Shown here: positions 1 to 9,412 of the stretch, piece after piece
How positions within the stretch are numbered: the stretch's first letter is position 1
Layout: each line of letters starts with the position of its first letter
Assembly (NCBI GenBank): GCA_029706075.1
Contig: JAINUG010000177.1
Coordinates: 558,001 to 622,000, forward strand
Length of the DNA: 64,000 nt
DNA from: Aldrovandia affinis
Taxonomy: Eukaryota; Chordata; Actinopteri; Notacanthiformes; Halosauridae
Direction of reading: 5' to 3'
Notes under the pieces: model-generated
What the model saw: the letters and a program-made list of their open reading frames with translations, nothing else
Database searches by the model: none
Told to the model about the DNA's origin: nothing
Program-made: the position numbers and the translations under genes

Positions 1-36
1 TCTGCAGAGGTGTTGCAGAGTGGAAATTATGACCAT

Positions 37-73
37 ATAATAATAATAACAATAATAATAATAATAATAATAA
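37..73. repeat. (TAA)n microsatellite
   Basis: A near-perfect ATA/TAA triplet run with one interruption, in the intron upstream of tlx1 exon 2. Confidence 0.9.
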
Positions 74-217
74 GGAACGTTAAAAGTTATTGAACCCTTC
101 TTCTCGACTGGCCAAATAGCCCACTGTGCTTTGCAAACACCTCTTCTGATGTGCTTATTTCCGTGCTGATATTTGCCGCTTGTCTTGGCTTTTGTTTTCT
201 TCTGTCTCCCAATCCAG

Positions 218-455
218 CGGCCCTCTCACCATTCACTGTAACTCGCCGAATAGGTCACCCGTACCAGAATCGGACACCACCCAAGAAGAAAAAGCCAAGA
301 ACTTCGTTCACAAGGCTTCAGATCTGTGAGCTGGAAAAGAGGTTCCATCGGCAGAAGTACCTGGCGTCTACAGAAAGAGCGAGTCTGGCGAAGGCACTCA
401 AAATGACTGACGCGCAAGTCAAAACATGGTTTCAAAATAGGAGAACCAAATGGAG
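218..455 (+). CDS. tlx1: tlx1 coding exon 2 (most of homeodomain)
   Basis: The acceptor is AG at 216-217 after a pyrimidine-rich run, and the donor is GT at 456-457 (GAG|gtaaag). The exon enters in phase 1, because its first two bases complete an Ala codon, and it leaves after two bases of an Arg codon. It encodes the pre-homeodomain TLX motif and the homeodomain through WFQNRRTKW. Confidence 0.92.
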
Positions 456-1566
456 GTAAAGTCTTTTAAAAAAACACTGGTGAATTCAATTACCCTAATG
501 AATTAACGCGTACTAACACTAAATTGTAATTAAGATGTCAGCCAATGAAAGAGAGTAGCATAGTTTTCATAAGTATTAATGGTGAGATATTCCTACATGA
601 ATATTACGATTTTTTTGAGATTTTAAAGCTCTTCTCCACGTTTGATATTTCAAATGCATATTACCGATATACATATTTTGTGAAATGAAAGGTAATTACC
701 ATTATTTACCAGATTTGTAAGTGCACTGAAGAGAAGAGGTTCATTTATTTTAACTTAAACTTTTGTAAAGGAACGGTGTCTTTTAAAAAATATTTTTTGT
801 CAGTGCTGATGATCATGAATATAATAATGATGACGATGACGAGTATTAATATTGGTAATACTGCTACTCCTATTACACATAATAATCATCAATATCATCG
901 TGATCTTAAACATAATATGGATAATTATAATATATAGCATTTTGTGATAACATAGCTATGTATTCTTCAGTCACAATCAATACAATTTCTTCCGGTATTT
1001 TTACCAAAGGGTCAAAATGGCACATAACCATTTCAAATCAACATATTTATAATATTTATATTGTTTACATTAAGAATCCCCATGAAATCGGCTACATAAA
1101 TTGTATTAATTATTTTAAGTAAGTATGAAGTAAAAACGATTTAATCCTAGGTTTATGACAGACATGTCATTACTTTTTAAATGATGCTCACGCATCGAAT
1201 CCTCTTCTGCAAAAGTGTTAACGGCGTTTCGGTATAAATGAGTCCACACGTGCTATTTTAATATAGACGATATCATCGTAAAAGCATTAAAGCGTTGGTA
1301 TGTCCTTGCTCACCCTCCCTCCCTGTCTCCTCTCTTTGTCTCTCTCAAATTTTAGACGGCAGACCACAGAGGAAAGGGAGGCCGAACGACAACAGGCCAA
1401 CCGAATCCTAATGCAGCTCCAACAGGAGGCTTTTCAAAAAACACTGAATCACCCGGTGAACCCAGACCCACTTTGCCTTCACAACACTTCCTTGTATGCT
1501 CTTCAGAATCTTCAGCCTTGGACTGAAACCCCTGGGAAAATGAGCAGTCTGGCCTCCTGTGAATAA
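218..1566 (+). CDS. tlx1: tlx1-like homeobox gene, 3' part (coding exons 2 and 3)
   Basis: Joined coding segments are 218-455 and 1356-1566. The product is a T-cell-leukemia (HOX11/TLX) homeodomain transcription factor, expected to act in the nucleus. The visible part begins with the TLX-specific stretch [19 protein letters not shown], then the homeodomain ([19 protein letters not shown], then [10 protein letters not shown]), then the conserved tail containing [19 protein letters not shown]. The recognition helix has Thr before WFQNRR ([11 protein letters not shown]), the TLX hallmark at homeodomain position 47. Assignment to TLX1 rather than TLX3 rests on [13 protein letters not shown] (TLX3 reads KRKKPRTSFSRVQ in my memory) and on the C-terminus ending in SCE, close to the ACE end of TLX1. 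Exon 1, with the start and the EH1-like repression region, is upstream of the window. A teleost tlx1 duplicate cannot be excluded. Confidence 0.9.
1356..1566 (+). CDS. tlx1: tlx1 coding exon 3 (homeodomain end and C-terminus)
   Basis: The acceptor is tttAG at 1354-1355, preceded by a long CT tract. The first base completes the split Arg codon, and reading continues [17 protein letters not shown], the usual sequence after the TLX homeodomain. It ends at TAA 1564-1566 after SLASCE. The 900-bp intron (456-1355) is AT-rich and shows no further exon. Confidence 0.92.
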
Positions 1567-4500
1567 CAACACATGCAATATTTATTCAGCACTTCCATAA
1601 ACATTGTACCCAAATCTTACATGGCCTACGGTTTTATTTCAGTTGAAGAAGGCATGAAACAGCACGGCAACAGTTGTCTAAGATAATCTTAAATTATGAG
1701 CACTCAGCTACACAAGTACGGTGCAATAGACAGCTCAAATATAATATGAAGGACAAAACAGAACAATACATATTTGTTAGAAATATCACAAGAGAGTCTC
1801 ATTTTTATTTCAGTAGGCTCTACATAATTACAGCTATTTAAATTTGTTGTGGAGTCACTGCAACTGCAAATATGTGATATTCATTCAAAGATCAGGGGTT
1901 GGGGGCAACCTGATGTTAAAAATCTTGTTTTTCAGTATCAAATTGAGCACTAGAACTGCTTTTGATGCTTTTTTGTTTGTGTTTTTACATTTTCACTTTC
2001 TTTTTACTGTTTTTGTTTTCCTTCTTCCTTTTCAAATGGACTTTAAAAATTAGTCAAATTTATTAGCTCTTTTTGAGCCTAAATTTCCAGTGATACAGAT
2101 TTAAAACATCTCCCAAACATATCTGGTGGCCATTTTTAAATGGCATTGAGGCCAGTCTCTACACTATAAATTATACTGCACTGTTACCAGTCATGAGTTC
2201 TATGTTTGGTGTTGGCTGACTAGTATTATTAGCAGTTTGAGAGAAATGATCATTTAGGTTTTAAAATAGTTTTGTGAAATATGGGATTCTTCCCAGGACT
2301 CTGTTAATGTGGGACATGGTGTTACCACACGAAGGCAGTTTGAAGCTTTATTGTGACAAATGGGAGGATGCTGTACGTTGTTCACAACCCCCCTTTTGGA
2401 GAGTCTCAATGGATTCTCCAGATTATGGGATGGAAAATGTCATGGATTGGCCTATTCACATTGTCTCCTCTCCTGTATATGAAACACAGTGTTATGCCCC
2501 AATCCGCTTTCGTCATGGTTTCCATACGTTCTCATGCAATAACGCTTAAGCAGTTGCTTAAGAGGGAAGGGAATGTCACTTTTACTCCTGTGCCTTCCTG
2601 TGTCAGAACTGTACAATGAAAGTAAGAGGAAACATTTGTTACGCACGACCTGTGTAATAATCAAGAAAGGATAAAAACATGCACAGTCAATGTCAGAGCT
2701 AATATGTCTATCAGAACTAATGATTTAATCTCTCACTAATGACATTTTCTCATATTTTACATCAATTATAAAGTAAACATTTAATGGCGCTGTTGCACTG
2801 TACTTCTCTTGATAGCACATGGAACGAAGCACTAATAAACATTTACAAAAGCTTATTTGAAATTAGCGTAACGCATTAGCTTTGTTAATATTCACTGATA
2901 ATTCTGTGATGGAATGATTCGAAATGCATTCATTTTGGGGTCTTTACCTACTGTTGACCAGGAGGAATTGCAGTATTTTCACAACAGTGGTCAGATTCAA
3001 TTGAGATCAAGTGTTCAGTAAGTGAGAGAGTTTAGTTGAGACAGACCCAGCATTCATTTATGATAACTGAAAGATTGCAGCATTTAACTCCATAATTAAC
3101 TTCACATATTTAATAGTTTATAGTGAACAAACGGCAGAGCCCGGCAATACTACAATGCCAGTTGAGCTGCATCTTTCAATTCTGAATTTAATTCAAACCA
3201 AAGAGCTTTTCGCAAAAGGGTTAGGAAAATATATATAATATATATATAAAAAATATATATATTTCAGTTAATAATCATTGCCTACATTTGCCTTAAAGAA
3301 GTACATCAAATTAATAAATAGTCTTACACCCAATATTAATATGCCATCGTATATTCAATTGCATGTTTGAATATGATTTTACTTAAACTATTGCACTTCT
3401 AACAAACACATAATCACAAAGGCAGAACATTTTCAAGATATATTGTAAGAACAAAATTAATTGTTTTTAGTGAGGCAAAAATGTAACACCTGTCAAGCTG
3501 TCTGAATCATAATCAAATATAATTTACATTTTTGTCAGTCTCTCCTACTTTATTTACAATATTGGGAGTGTTTAATTAGCTGTCATGAAAGATTGGAAAG
3601 ATTGTGTGGTAGCCAATAATGTAGTAGTGTGTGATTAAATAAGATGCAGTTGTAAGTTAACAAAAAAATAACACAACAAATCAATCCATAACATAATAAA
3701 GTTTTCTGATAAATAATGTAATAACTTTTAATCAATAGGAATCAAAGTAAAAACATTTTCTGAACTTTTCTCTTATTTTTTAGACATATCATTGATTTAT
3801 ACAGGGTACTTCAATCAAAGTCAATTTTAATAGTATATTCAAAAGCAATTTTAAACCTTCCTACCATTTTTGCATGTCAGCTTAAATCATATATTCAGGA
3901 ATAAAACAAAGATGCTGTGTAGTATAGGACAAAAAATTACCACGGTTTCAATTTGTGATTGAAAGTCAAATTTGTCAACAAAAAAAGTATGACAAAAATA
4001 TCATAAATATTCATATCATAGTCAAAATGAGGATTTATTTAGGCCACAGAAATCCTGGGGTCACTTACATGGGAAAAGGAAGTATAGTCCACATTAAGCC
4101 AGGAAAACAGCTCATGCTACATCGGACATGCATGTTGAAATGGTGAACCAAGGGACAAGGCAGAATGACGAGCAGACCAAAGGACACTTGTAAGGAATGT
4201 GCGGCATGGCATGGTAGGAAAGTTTTAGGAAAAGTTGTTGGATAGATTCATTAAAAATGTTCTTGCGGACACTGGTGGTGCCAATTGAGCTGTTCTACTT
4301 TCCACATAAGAGAGTGGGAATAGAGAATTTTGGAAAAATGGACAATTAAGTTAGTGAGATAGTGATATGTGCATTGTGTAGTGAAGACAGAATGCTCTAG
4401 ATAGCTACAATTGGAGTGCAAATGGAGAGCCACCAATAATTACGTAGAAATGTATTTAACATTCTCTTTGGTGACTATTGTATTTTACTGTTTTATTATG

Positions 4501-5578
4501 TTACTGTAAAGCAATTTTAACTTGTGGCCTGGAAAGCACTAAACAAATAGTTATTATTATTATTATTATTATTGTTGTTGTTAAAACAAACATAAGGATT
4601 AGATTATTAGAATATTTATGATATGCTACTGTGGTCTGTTGGTTTGTTTTTGAGGATTCTTTTACAAACTAGAAACAAGGTTAAACCGATTGTATGAAAC
4701 CAGACTGATGACTAAATTCACCTTTTCGTCATGCATATTGTGAACATATCGCATAGGGTCTGGCATGGTAAGCATCTGGAAGTGAACTTAGAATAAATCA
4801 TTTTTCAGTACATTATTTTTCTGCCTCAAAGGCAATTAATTCACATGAAACTGCTTTGAGGTCAGTAAAATATGTTATATTAAATATTTAAAAAACGTAT
4901 ATAATACAAAGACGTAGACTACTGCTCACACACACTCACACACACCCAAACATAATGTCAGCGTCATAAAAATTGTATCTCCAAAAAGACAATTTTCAGA
5001 AAAAAATGTTTAGTTAGTACAATATATTAGACTTTAACTGTTTTTGTGACATGGTGTTTAGAATAAACGTAATTCGTCACAAAGCCATAAAATATTGACA
5101 GTACACTCCTGGTGATGCGATCTTTCTATCCATGCATCAAATTCAAAAATTGAGTTTTTTTACGCCGCCGACCATAGGCTACGAAGCCTAATTATATTCG
5201 TTCAATCTTCTACTTTATACAATGTGTCCACTAGGTGGCTATATAGACCAAGTTGTAATTTGCCTGGAAGCTGTGTTCATTTTATCGTATAACATATACA
5301 ATTACTTCGAAATATATTTATATCAGCTACCTAATTTACGTTATGTTGTAATAAATATCCTATTTAACCTATTATAACAGACAACATTTCATAAAAACTA
5401 AAATTGACTCAACGCTTCCAGTGTGATTACTGATGTGTAGGTGGAAGTTGCCTTTGAGCGCTGGTCTGAGGTCAGTTTTGAGTTTTTCTTCATAATGGTT
5501 AAGGTTAGGATTTGGGTCCAGTTAACTGGTCCTGTGTCAGTGCTGAACTGTGGCAGTGGTGTATTTCCGCTTCCTGCC
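1567..5578. other. tlx1 3' UTR and tlx1-cenpk intergenic region
   Basis: No gene is recognisable in this AT-rich, stop-dense stretch. The proximal part should be the tlx1 3' UTR; AATAAA at 2834-2839 is one possible poly(A) signal, but several others follow, so the transcript end is not determined. It also contains short TA-rich runs near 3226-3262 and a TTA triplet run near 4547-4573. Small ORFs here have no recognisable domains. Confidence 0.6.
5228..5240 (+). promoter_or_regulatory. CTCF-like core motif between tlx1 and cenpk
   Basis: The bases CCACTAGGTGGC fit the CTCF core consensus CCASYAGRKGGC at every position; the next two flanking bases do not extend the match. It sits between a developmental gene and a housekeeping kinetochore gene, where an insulator would be plausible. 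A motif match alone is weak evidence. Confidence 0.4.
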
Positions 5579-5586
5579 TGACGTCA
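5579..5586. promoter_or_regulatory. Consensus CRE (TGACGTCA) in cenpk promoter
   Basis: A full palindromic cAMP-response element lies 99 bp upstream of the cenpk ATG. It is preceded by TTCCGCTTCCTG (5565-5576), which contains ETS-like cores on the opposite strand. Such pairs are common in TATA-less housekeeping promoters. No TATA box is evident and the transcription start is not determined. Confidence 0.5.
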
Positions 5587-5685
5587 TGTTGATGAAATAT
5601 CCTGGCGGTACTTTTGTTTGTGGAAGGAATTATCAAGGCACCCTGCAATCTGTATTGTCGAACTGTTATTACGTTATTTTTAGAT

Positions 5686-5688
5686 ATG
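5686..5688 (+). CDS. cenpk: cenpk coding exon 1: start codon only
   Basis: The ATG is followed at once by donor gtaagt (5689-5694), so the only coding content of this exon is the start codon. The rest of the exon is 5' UTR of unknown length. Splicing to 5935 gives M-DADELLEN in frame with the rest of the gene. Confidence 0.75.
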
Positions 5689-8600
5689 GTAAGTGTGCAT
5701 TCTGTAGGCAACAATAAGACCCTGTCTACTTTCAAATGACTGCAAAGTATTTGTTGATCGTATACCTAGACAGAATTTCGTTTCGCCGTAGCTTTTTCAA
5801 ATGGGTTAGCTCTGCTATTCAAATATGCTATCGTAAGGTGGCTACCAACCTAGTTTGCTAACATGCAACTAAATATAGCACACTGGGAATAAATTACCGT
5901 TAAACCTAGTATTAAATTTGCCTCTCTATTCCAGGATGCAGACGAACTTCTGGAAAATGTAAGTAATGTTAACAATGCTAGCTTCTTATCTCGCTAGTTG
6001 GCCATCTTCCCTAGGAAACTAAATGTTAATCAATGCAATGTTAAATTAGCTGGTTAGCATAACACTGTTGACTTTCACTTTAACTTCGCTAACGTGTTTC
6101 TAATGACTATATTTCATGACATACTGCTTTCATACTGCTTTCATACAAGGCTAAGGCTTTAGCCAACCAGATGTCAGAGTACCAGGATAATCTTCCTCCG
6201 GATGCACTAGCCAGTGAATTATCGGAGGCTGCGCGGGTGGAACTGATAGATGAGTGTGAAGAACAGTTCTGTCAGCTACAACAGGTGCGTGCTCTCTCGA
6301 CGCAAAACGTCTGAAATGGCTAACGTCATTTTTTATTTAACCTTTATTTAACCAGGCAAGCCATTAAGAACAAGTTCTTATTTACAATGGCGGCCTGGGT
6401 ACATACCTGGGTACATACACCATTCACTCACACACTCACACCTACAGGGCAATTTTAGACTCTCCAATTAACCTAACGTGCATGTCTTTGGACTGTGGGA
6501 GGAAACCGGAGTACCCGGAGGAAACCCACGCGGACACGGGGAGAACATGCAAACTCCACACAGAAAGGCCCCGGCCGGGATTCGAACCCCGGACCTTCTT
6601 GCTGTGAGGCGACAGTGCTATCCACTGCACCACCGTGCCACCATAACGTCATTAACACAGCAGTCAGAAACACGAGCCCTAGAAGAGACTGCTAATTCCG
6701 CCATCAGAGTACTACCCCTGTGCCGTAGTGACATTTCACATTTTCCTGCAGCTGCAGAGCGAGATCACTTTGGCAGACACCGAATCGCTTCAGAACCCAG
6801 ATCATCAGGTCAGTGAACCTATCAGTTCAGTGAATTCACAAATGTTTTAATGTGCCCTGCACATATTCTTTACCTTTTGGAAAACCCATATTGACCAAAA
6901 GAAAGTAGTGTTTCTGTTTTGACCAGTAGGGTCAATTTCCTGAAAATAATATGGTCTAGTGCAAGGTTCTTTGTCTGTGAAAGTATTATGTGTCTATTTT
7001 CCCCCTGTTGTTCTGTAGGCTGCAAGTCGCCTGAATACTCTTGCAGCAGAACTAAAGGAGTGGCAAGAAATACAACCTAAATGTAAGTACCATTAAACAA
7101 ATAAATATATATATAAAAAATATATATAAATTAATCCACCAGTCATTGATCCGTCTATAAAAATCTCAACAAGGCTTTCTTTTCTCGCAGTTTGTCAGAT
7201 TATATAATCCAGTCATAAAATGCAATCACCGAATTTACACATTTAGACTGCTTTTGTTTTGTTTTGTTCTCAGTGCTGTCTTCAAATCCTGAAGTTTTGC
7301 TTGCTGTTGGAAAAAAGGAGGTAGGTGGACACTTGGTAGCTCTGTGTGTTGGTAATCATCATTTATTTTTTGTTCTCTTTGTTTCATCTGACATTTCCAT
7401 GTTTCTTTGTAGTTGCCCTGTCTGAACAAACAGCTTGAAATGGTCCTGTCCTGCTCGCAAGCCAAAAGAGACAATCTCAAAGATGTTTTAAAAAGGTTTC
7501 ATGCTTTTAATCAAATTCACTTTTAAAGAAGAACCAGTCTAAGAAAAAGTATTTGCATTCATTCCTTTTTAATCTGAGACACTCAAATATTTGAAAGATT
7601 TATAACTAATGTATACACTTGTGTTGTAAGGTTTATGTACATAAAGATTTGCTTTTCTTCTCAGTGAGCTGGAGTGGTTAGAACAGAAGAAGGAGGTGCT
7701 CAAGGCAGCCACAGAGCAAGTAACTGCCCTGCAAGAGGAAAACAGTCGATTATCTGAGAAAGGGTATGTGTCCTGGTAATAGATGTGTAGTTTAGATAGT
7801 GCGATAGATAGTGTAGATACTTTGCAGTGGAAAAAGTGAGCTCTTTCAAGCTTTCTAAAGGTTGTGTAGCATGTTTGCACATGGGCAGTAGAGTCACAGA
7901 ACAGTGGTCAGTATTTGTATGCTATAAAACAAACCACTTAATAAAGGACAGAAAAGAGTGGTGCTCCTTAACGTGGAATAAGACGGCAGCTGTTGTTGTA
8001 GGGTTTTGCAGGACATGAAGAAGAAAATCCACAGACTGAAGGAATACCATGAAAACCTGCTGGAAACGCTCGGTGACATCCTGGCAGAACACTTTCCGCT
8101 GCCTCAACAGGGAGGAAATGCAAACAAGAAAAGGAAGGTGAGTGTTTGCGTGGTGCAGCTACCCTCTCTTCCACTCTGGATGGCAACAGTTTGAACTCTG
8201 TGGAGACATGATTTTTGAACAGGCTGTTTTTTGTGTTGTTTTGTTTTACAAATGCGGTTAAGAGACTTTTGATTCAAAGTTATGTTTCTTTTAGAATGTC
8301 TTCCCAGAACCAAGAGCGGATCTCATTCCACTGCACGATATTCTTGAGGTAAGTTGTTTGTATGGATATGTAGGATTTTGTGTAATATAGGTCTGGTGGT
8401 ACCTTAGGCAGTCAAAAGCAGCATCTTTGCATGTAACCTGCTGAATTAGTAACACCTTAATTGCACGTTGAGTGGCAAAACGTCCATTGAATTCACAGGT
8501 GGCACTGACTGCTAGGATGCACTAACCTCTTATGTGTGTGTGAATGCATGCCCAGTGATTTGTGTATCGTGGGGAGGGGGATTAATGTTACAGCTTTATT

Positions 8601-8833
8601 TACTGATTATTACATGCAAATAAACCAGTTATTCATGTCTTAACAATCTGCCTTTTCTTTTTCTGTTTTTGTAACAGCTTCTAATGAACAAATTAGTAGA
8701 GACCCCGCATGAACCGTATGTACAGATTAATGACACCTTTTGGCCACCATACATTGAGATGCTGCTTCGACATGGAATTGCATCAAGACACCCAGAAGAC
8801 TGCTTTAAAATTCGACTGGAAGCTTTTTATTAG
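5686..8833 (+). CDS. cenpk: Centromere protein K, complete 11-exon gene
   Basis: Join 5686-5688, 5935-5958, 6150-6284, 6752-6808, 7019-7082, 7274-7320, 7413-7495, 7665-7763, 8002-8137, 8295-8348, 8678-8833, giving 858 nt: 285 residues plus stop (human CENP-K is 269). CENP-K is a subunit of the constitutive centromere-associated network (CENP-H/I/K group), which links centromeric chromatin to the outer kinetochore. Visible features are an acidic N-terminus, a long coiled-coil region (about residues 30-175, rich in Leu, Glu, Gln and Lys), the conserved HFPLP motif, a basic KKRK patch near residues 213-216, and the C-terminal signature FWPPYIEMLLRHGIASRHPED (20 of these residues are family-typical in pattern) ending RLEAFY. 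Every junction is GT-AG and frame-consistent. Translation could also begin at an in-frame Met in exon 3, but the upstream ATG has a fair context. Confidence 0.93.
5935..5958 (+). CDS. cenpk: cenpk microexon 2 (24 nt)
   Basis: The acceptor is ctctctattccAG and the donor gtaagt. It encodes DADELLEN, phase 0 on both sides, so skipping it would keep the frame. Confidence 0.75.
6150..6284 (+). CDS. cenpk: cenpk exon 3
   Basis: A 135-nt phase-0 exon encoding residues 10-54, including LIDECEEQF, which aligns with LIRECEEMW of human CENP-K. The acceptor is tacaAG and the donor gtgcgt. Confidence 0.92.
6332..6405. repeat. Dispersed fish repeat fragment in cenpk intron 3
   Basis: The phrase tttatttaaccaggcaag followed by cattaagaacaa and cttatttacaatg is a widespread ray-finned fish repeat that I recognise from memory. 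Its class is not determined here. Confidence 0.55.
6406..6643 (-). mobile_element. tRNA-derived SINE, inverted, in cenpk intron 3
   Basis: Read on the minus strand, the element starts ggcacggtggtgcagtggat (A-box-like) and carries ggttcgaatcc (B-box) about 45 nt later. The body includes the very common fish motif around tttgcatgttctccccgtg and ctcccacagtccaaagacat. The tRNA-like head lies at about 6570-6643 and the body to the left. Confidence 0.75.
6752..6808 (+). CDS. cenpk: cenpk exon 4
   Basis: Nineteen codons, LQSEITLADTESLQNPDHQ. The acceptor is cctgcAG and the donor gtcagt. A second AG six bases into the exon (ctgcag) is a possible but less likely alternative acceptor. Confidence 0.9.
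7019..7082 (+). CDS. cenpk: cenpk exon 5
   Basis: Begins AASRLNTLAAELKEWQEIQ and ends with the first base of a split Leu codon. The acceptor is ttctgtAG and the donor gtaagt. Confidence 0.9.
7274..7320 (+). CDS. cenpk: cenpk exon 6
   Basis: A 47-nt exon that completes the split Leu and encodes LSSNPEVLLAVGKKE, aligning with the human segment containing LITLGKEE. The donor is gtaggt. Confidence 0.9.
7413..7495 (+). CDS. cenpk: cenpk exon 7
   Basis: Encodes LPCLNKQLEMVLSCSQAKRD and onward, corresponding to the human RQDLEMVLSTKESK region. It ends with two bases of a split Ser codon; the donor is gtttca, rather weak. Confidence 0.9.
7665..7763 (+). CDS. cenpk: cenpk exon 8 (coiled coil)
   Basis: Begins ELEWLEQKKEVLKAATEQV and continues through an amphipathic helical stretch. 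It enters on the third base of Ser and leaves after two bases of Gly; the donor is gtatgt. Confidence 0.9.
8002..8137 (+). CDS. cenpk: cenpk exon 9
   Basis: Acceptor AG at 8000-8001 is required by phase; the nearer tgcAG at 8010-8011 would put the exon out of frame. It encodes GVLQDMKKKIHRLKEYHENL, then LAEHFPLPQQ and KKRK before donor gtgagt. Length matches the human SRIFNELKTKMLNIKEY region without gaps. Confidence 0.9.
8295..8348 (+). CDS. cenpk: cenpk exon 10
   Basis: Eighteen codons, NVFPEPRADLIPLHDILE, phase 0 on both sides. The acceptor is tctttTAG and the donor gtaagt. Confidence 0.92.
8678..8833 (+). CDS. cenpk: cenpk terminal coding exon 11
   Basis: Begins LLMNKLVETPHEPYVQ, includes FWPPYIEMLL and RHPED, and ends IRLEAFY before TAG 8831-8833. 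This is the most conserved CENP-K block. Possible poly(A) signals are the AATACA variant at 8876-8881 or AATAAA at 9443-9448; if the latter is used, the SINE at 8998-9412 lies in the 3' UTR. Confidence 0.93.
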   Translation, partial: LLMNKLVETPHEPYVQINDTFWPPYIEMLLRHGIASRHPEDCFKIRLEAFY

Positions 8834-8997
8834 TGGAAGCAATGCCTCTGTATATAGAAAACCCATTTGAATTTGAATACAGTATCATGAGCCTTTTCTC
8901 AATCTTACATTTCAAGATGACGTACAGTGCATGTATATGCTGATATTTAAGGAGGGGTTTTCAGGGCGAACCATTTCACCTTGAAAAGTGTTATTAC

Positions 8998-9412
8998 TTG
9001 GCTCCCAAGTGGCTCAGTTGGTTAAGGCACCCACAATGAGTGCAGGCTGTGCCCTATAGTTGAAGGTTTGAGCCTGAGCTATGTCAGTAGTCAACCGTGA
9101 CCAGGAGTGTGCAGCTGCACGACACAACTCTTAAGGTTGAAGTCGATGAGGGTGCCTTCGGTTACTGCTGCGCTAGTTTCTCCCACTGGTATGCTAGGTG
9201 CCCGCAGGCTACCAGTATTCGTCAATGAGCTGTACACCTCTATGGTGCTAGTTCCCTACTGTAGTAATAAGGGTGTAAAATGGTCACTGGCTTTCAGACG
9301 AGTATATTGAAGGACTGCACACACTTCAGCTACAGCGGTCCTTATGTGGTTGTGGGTTGCACAGTGGTGACTTGAGCACAATTTGAGATTCCAAATTGAG
9401 GAGAAAGGGAAA
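8998..9412 (+). mobile_element. tRNA-headed SINE-like repeat downstream of cenpk
   Basis: tggctcagttggttaaggc (9009-9027) resembles a tRNA A-box region, and ggtttgagcct follows at a B-box-like spacing. The end contains ccaaattgaggagaaaggg, which resembles the tails of the copies at 17.3 kb and 62.6 kb. Ends are approximate and no clear target duplication was seen. Confidence 0.55.

Noticed and set aside
8009-8014. Acceptor tgcag|gac for cenpk exon 9
   Set aside because: It would put exon 9 out of frame with the split Gly codon of exon 8. The AG at 8000-8001 restores the frame and aligns with human CENP-K without a gap.
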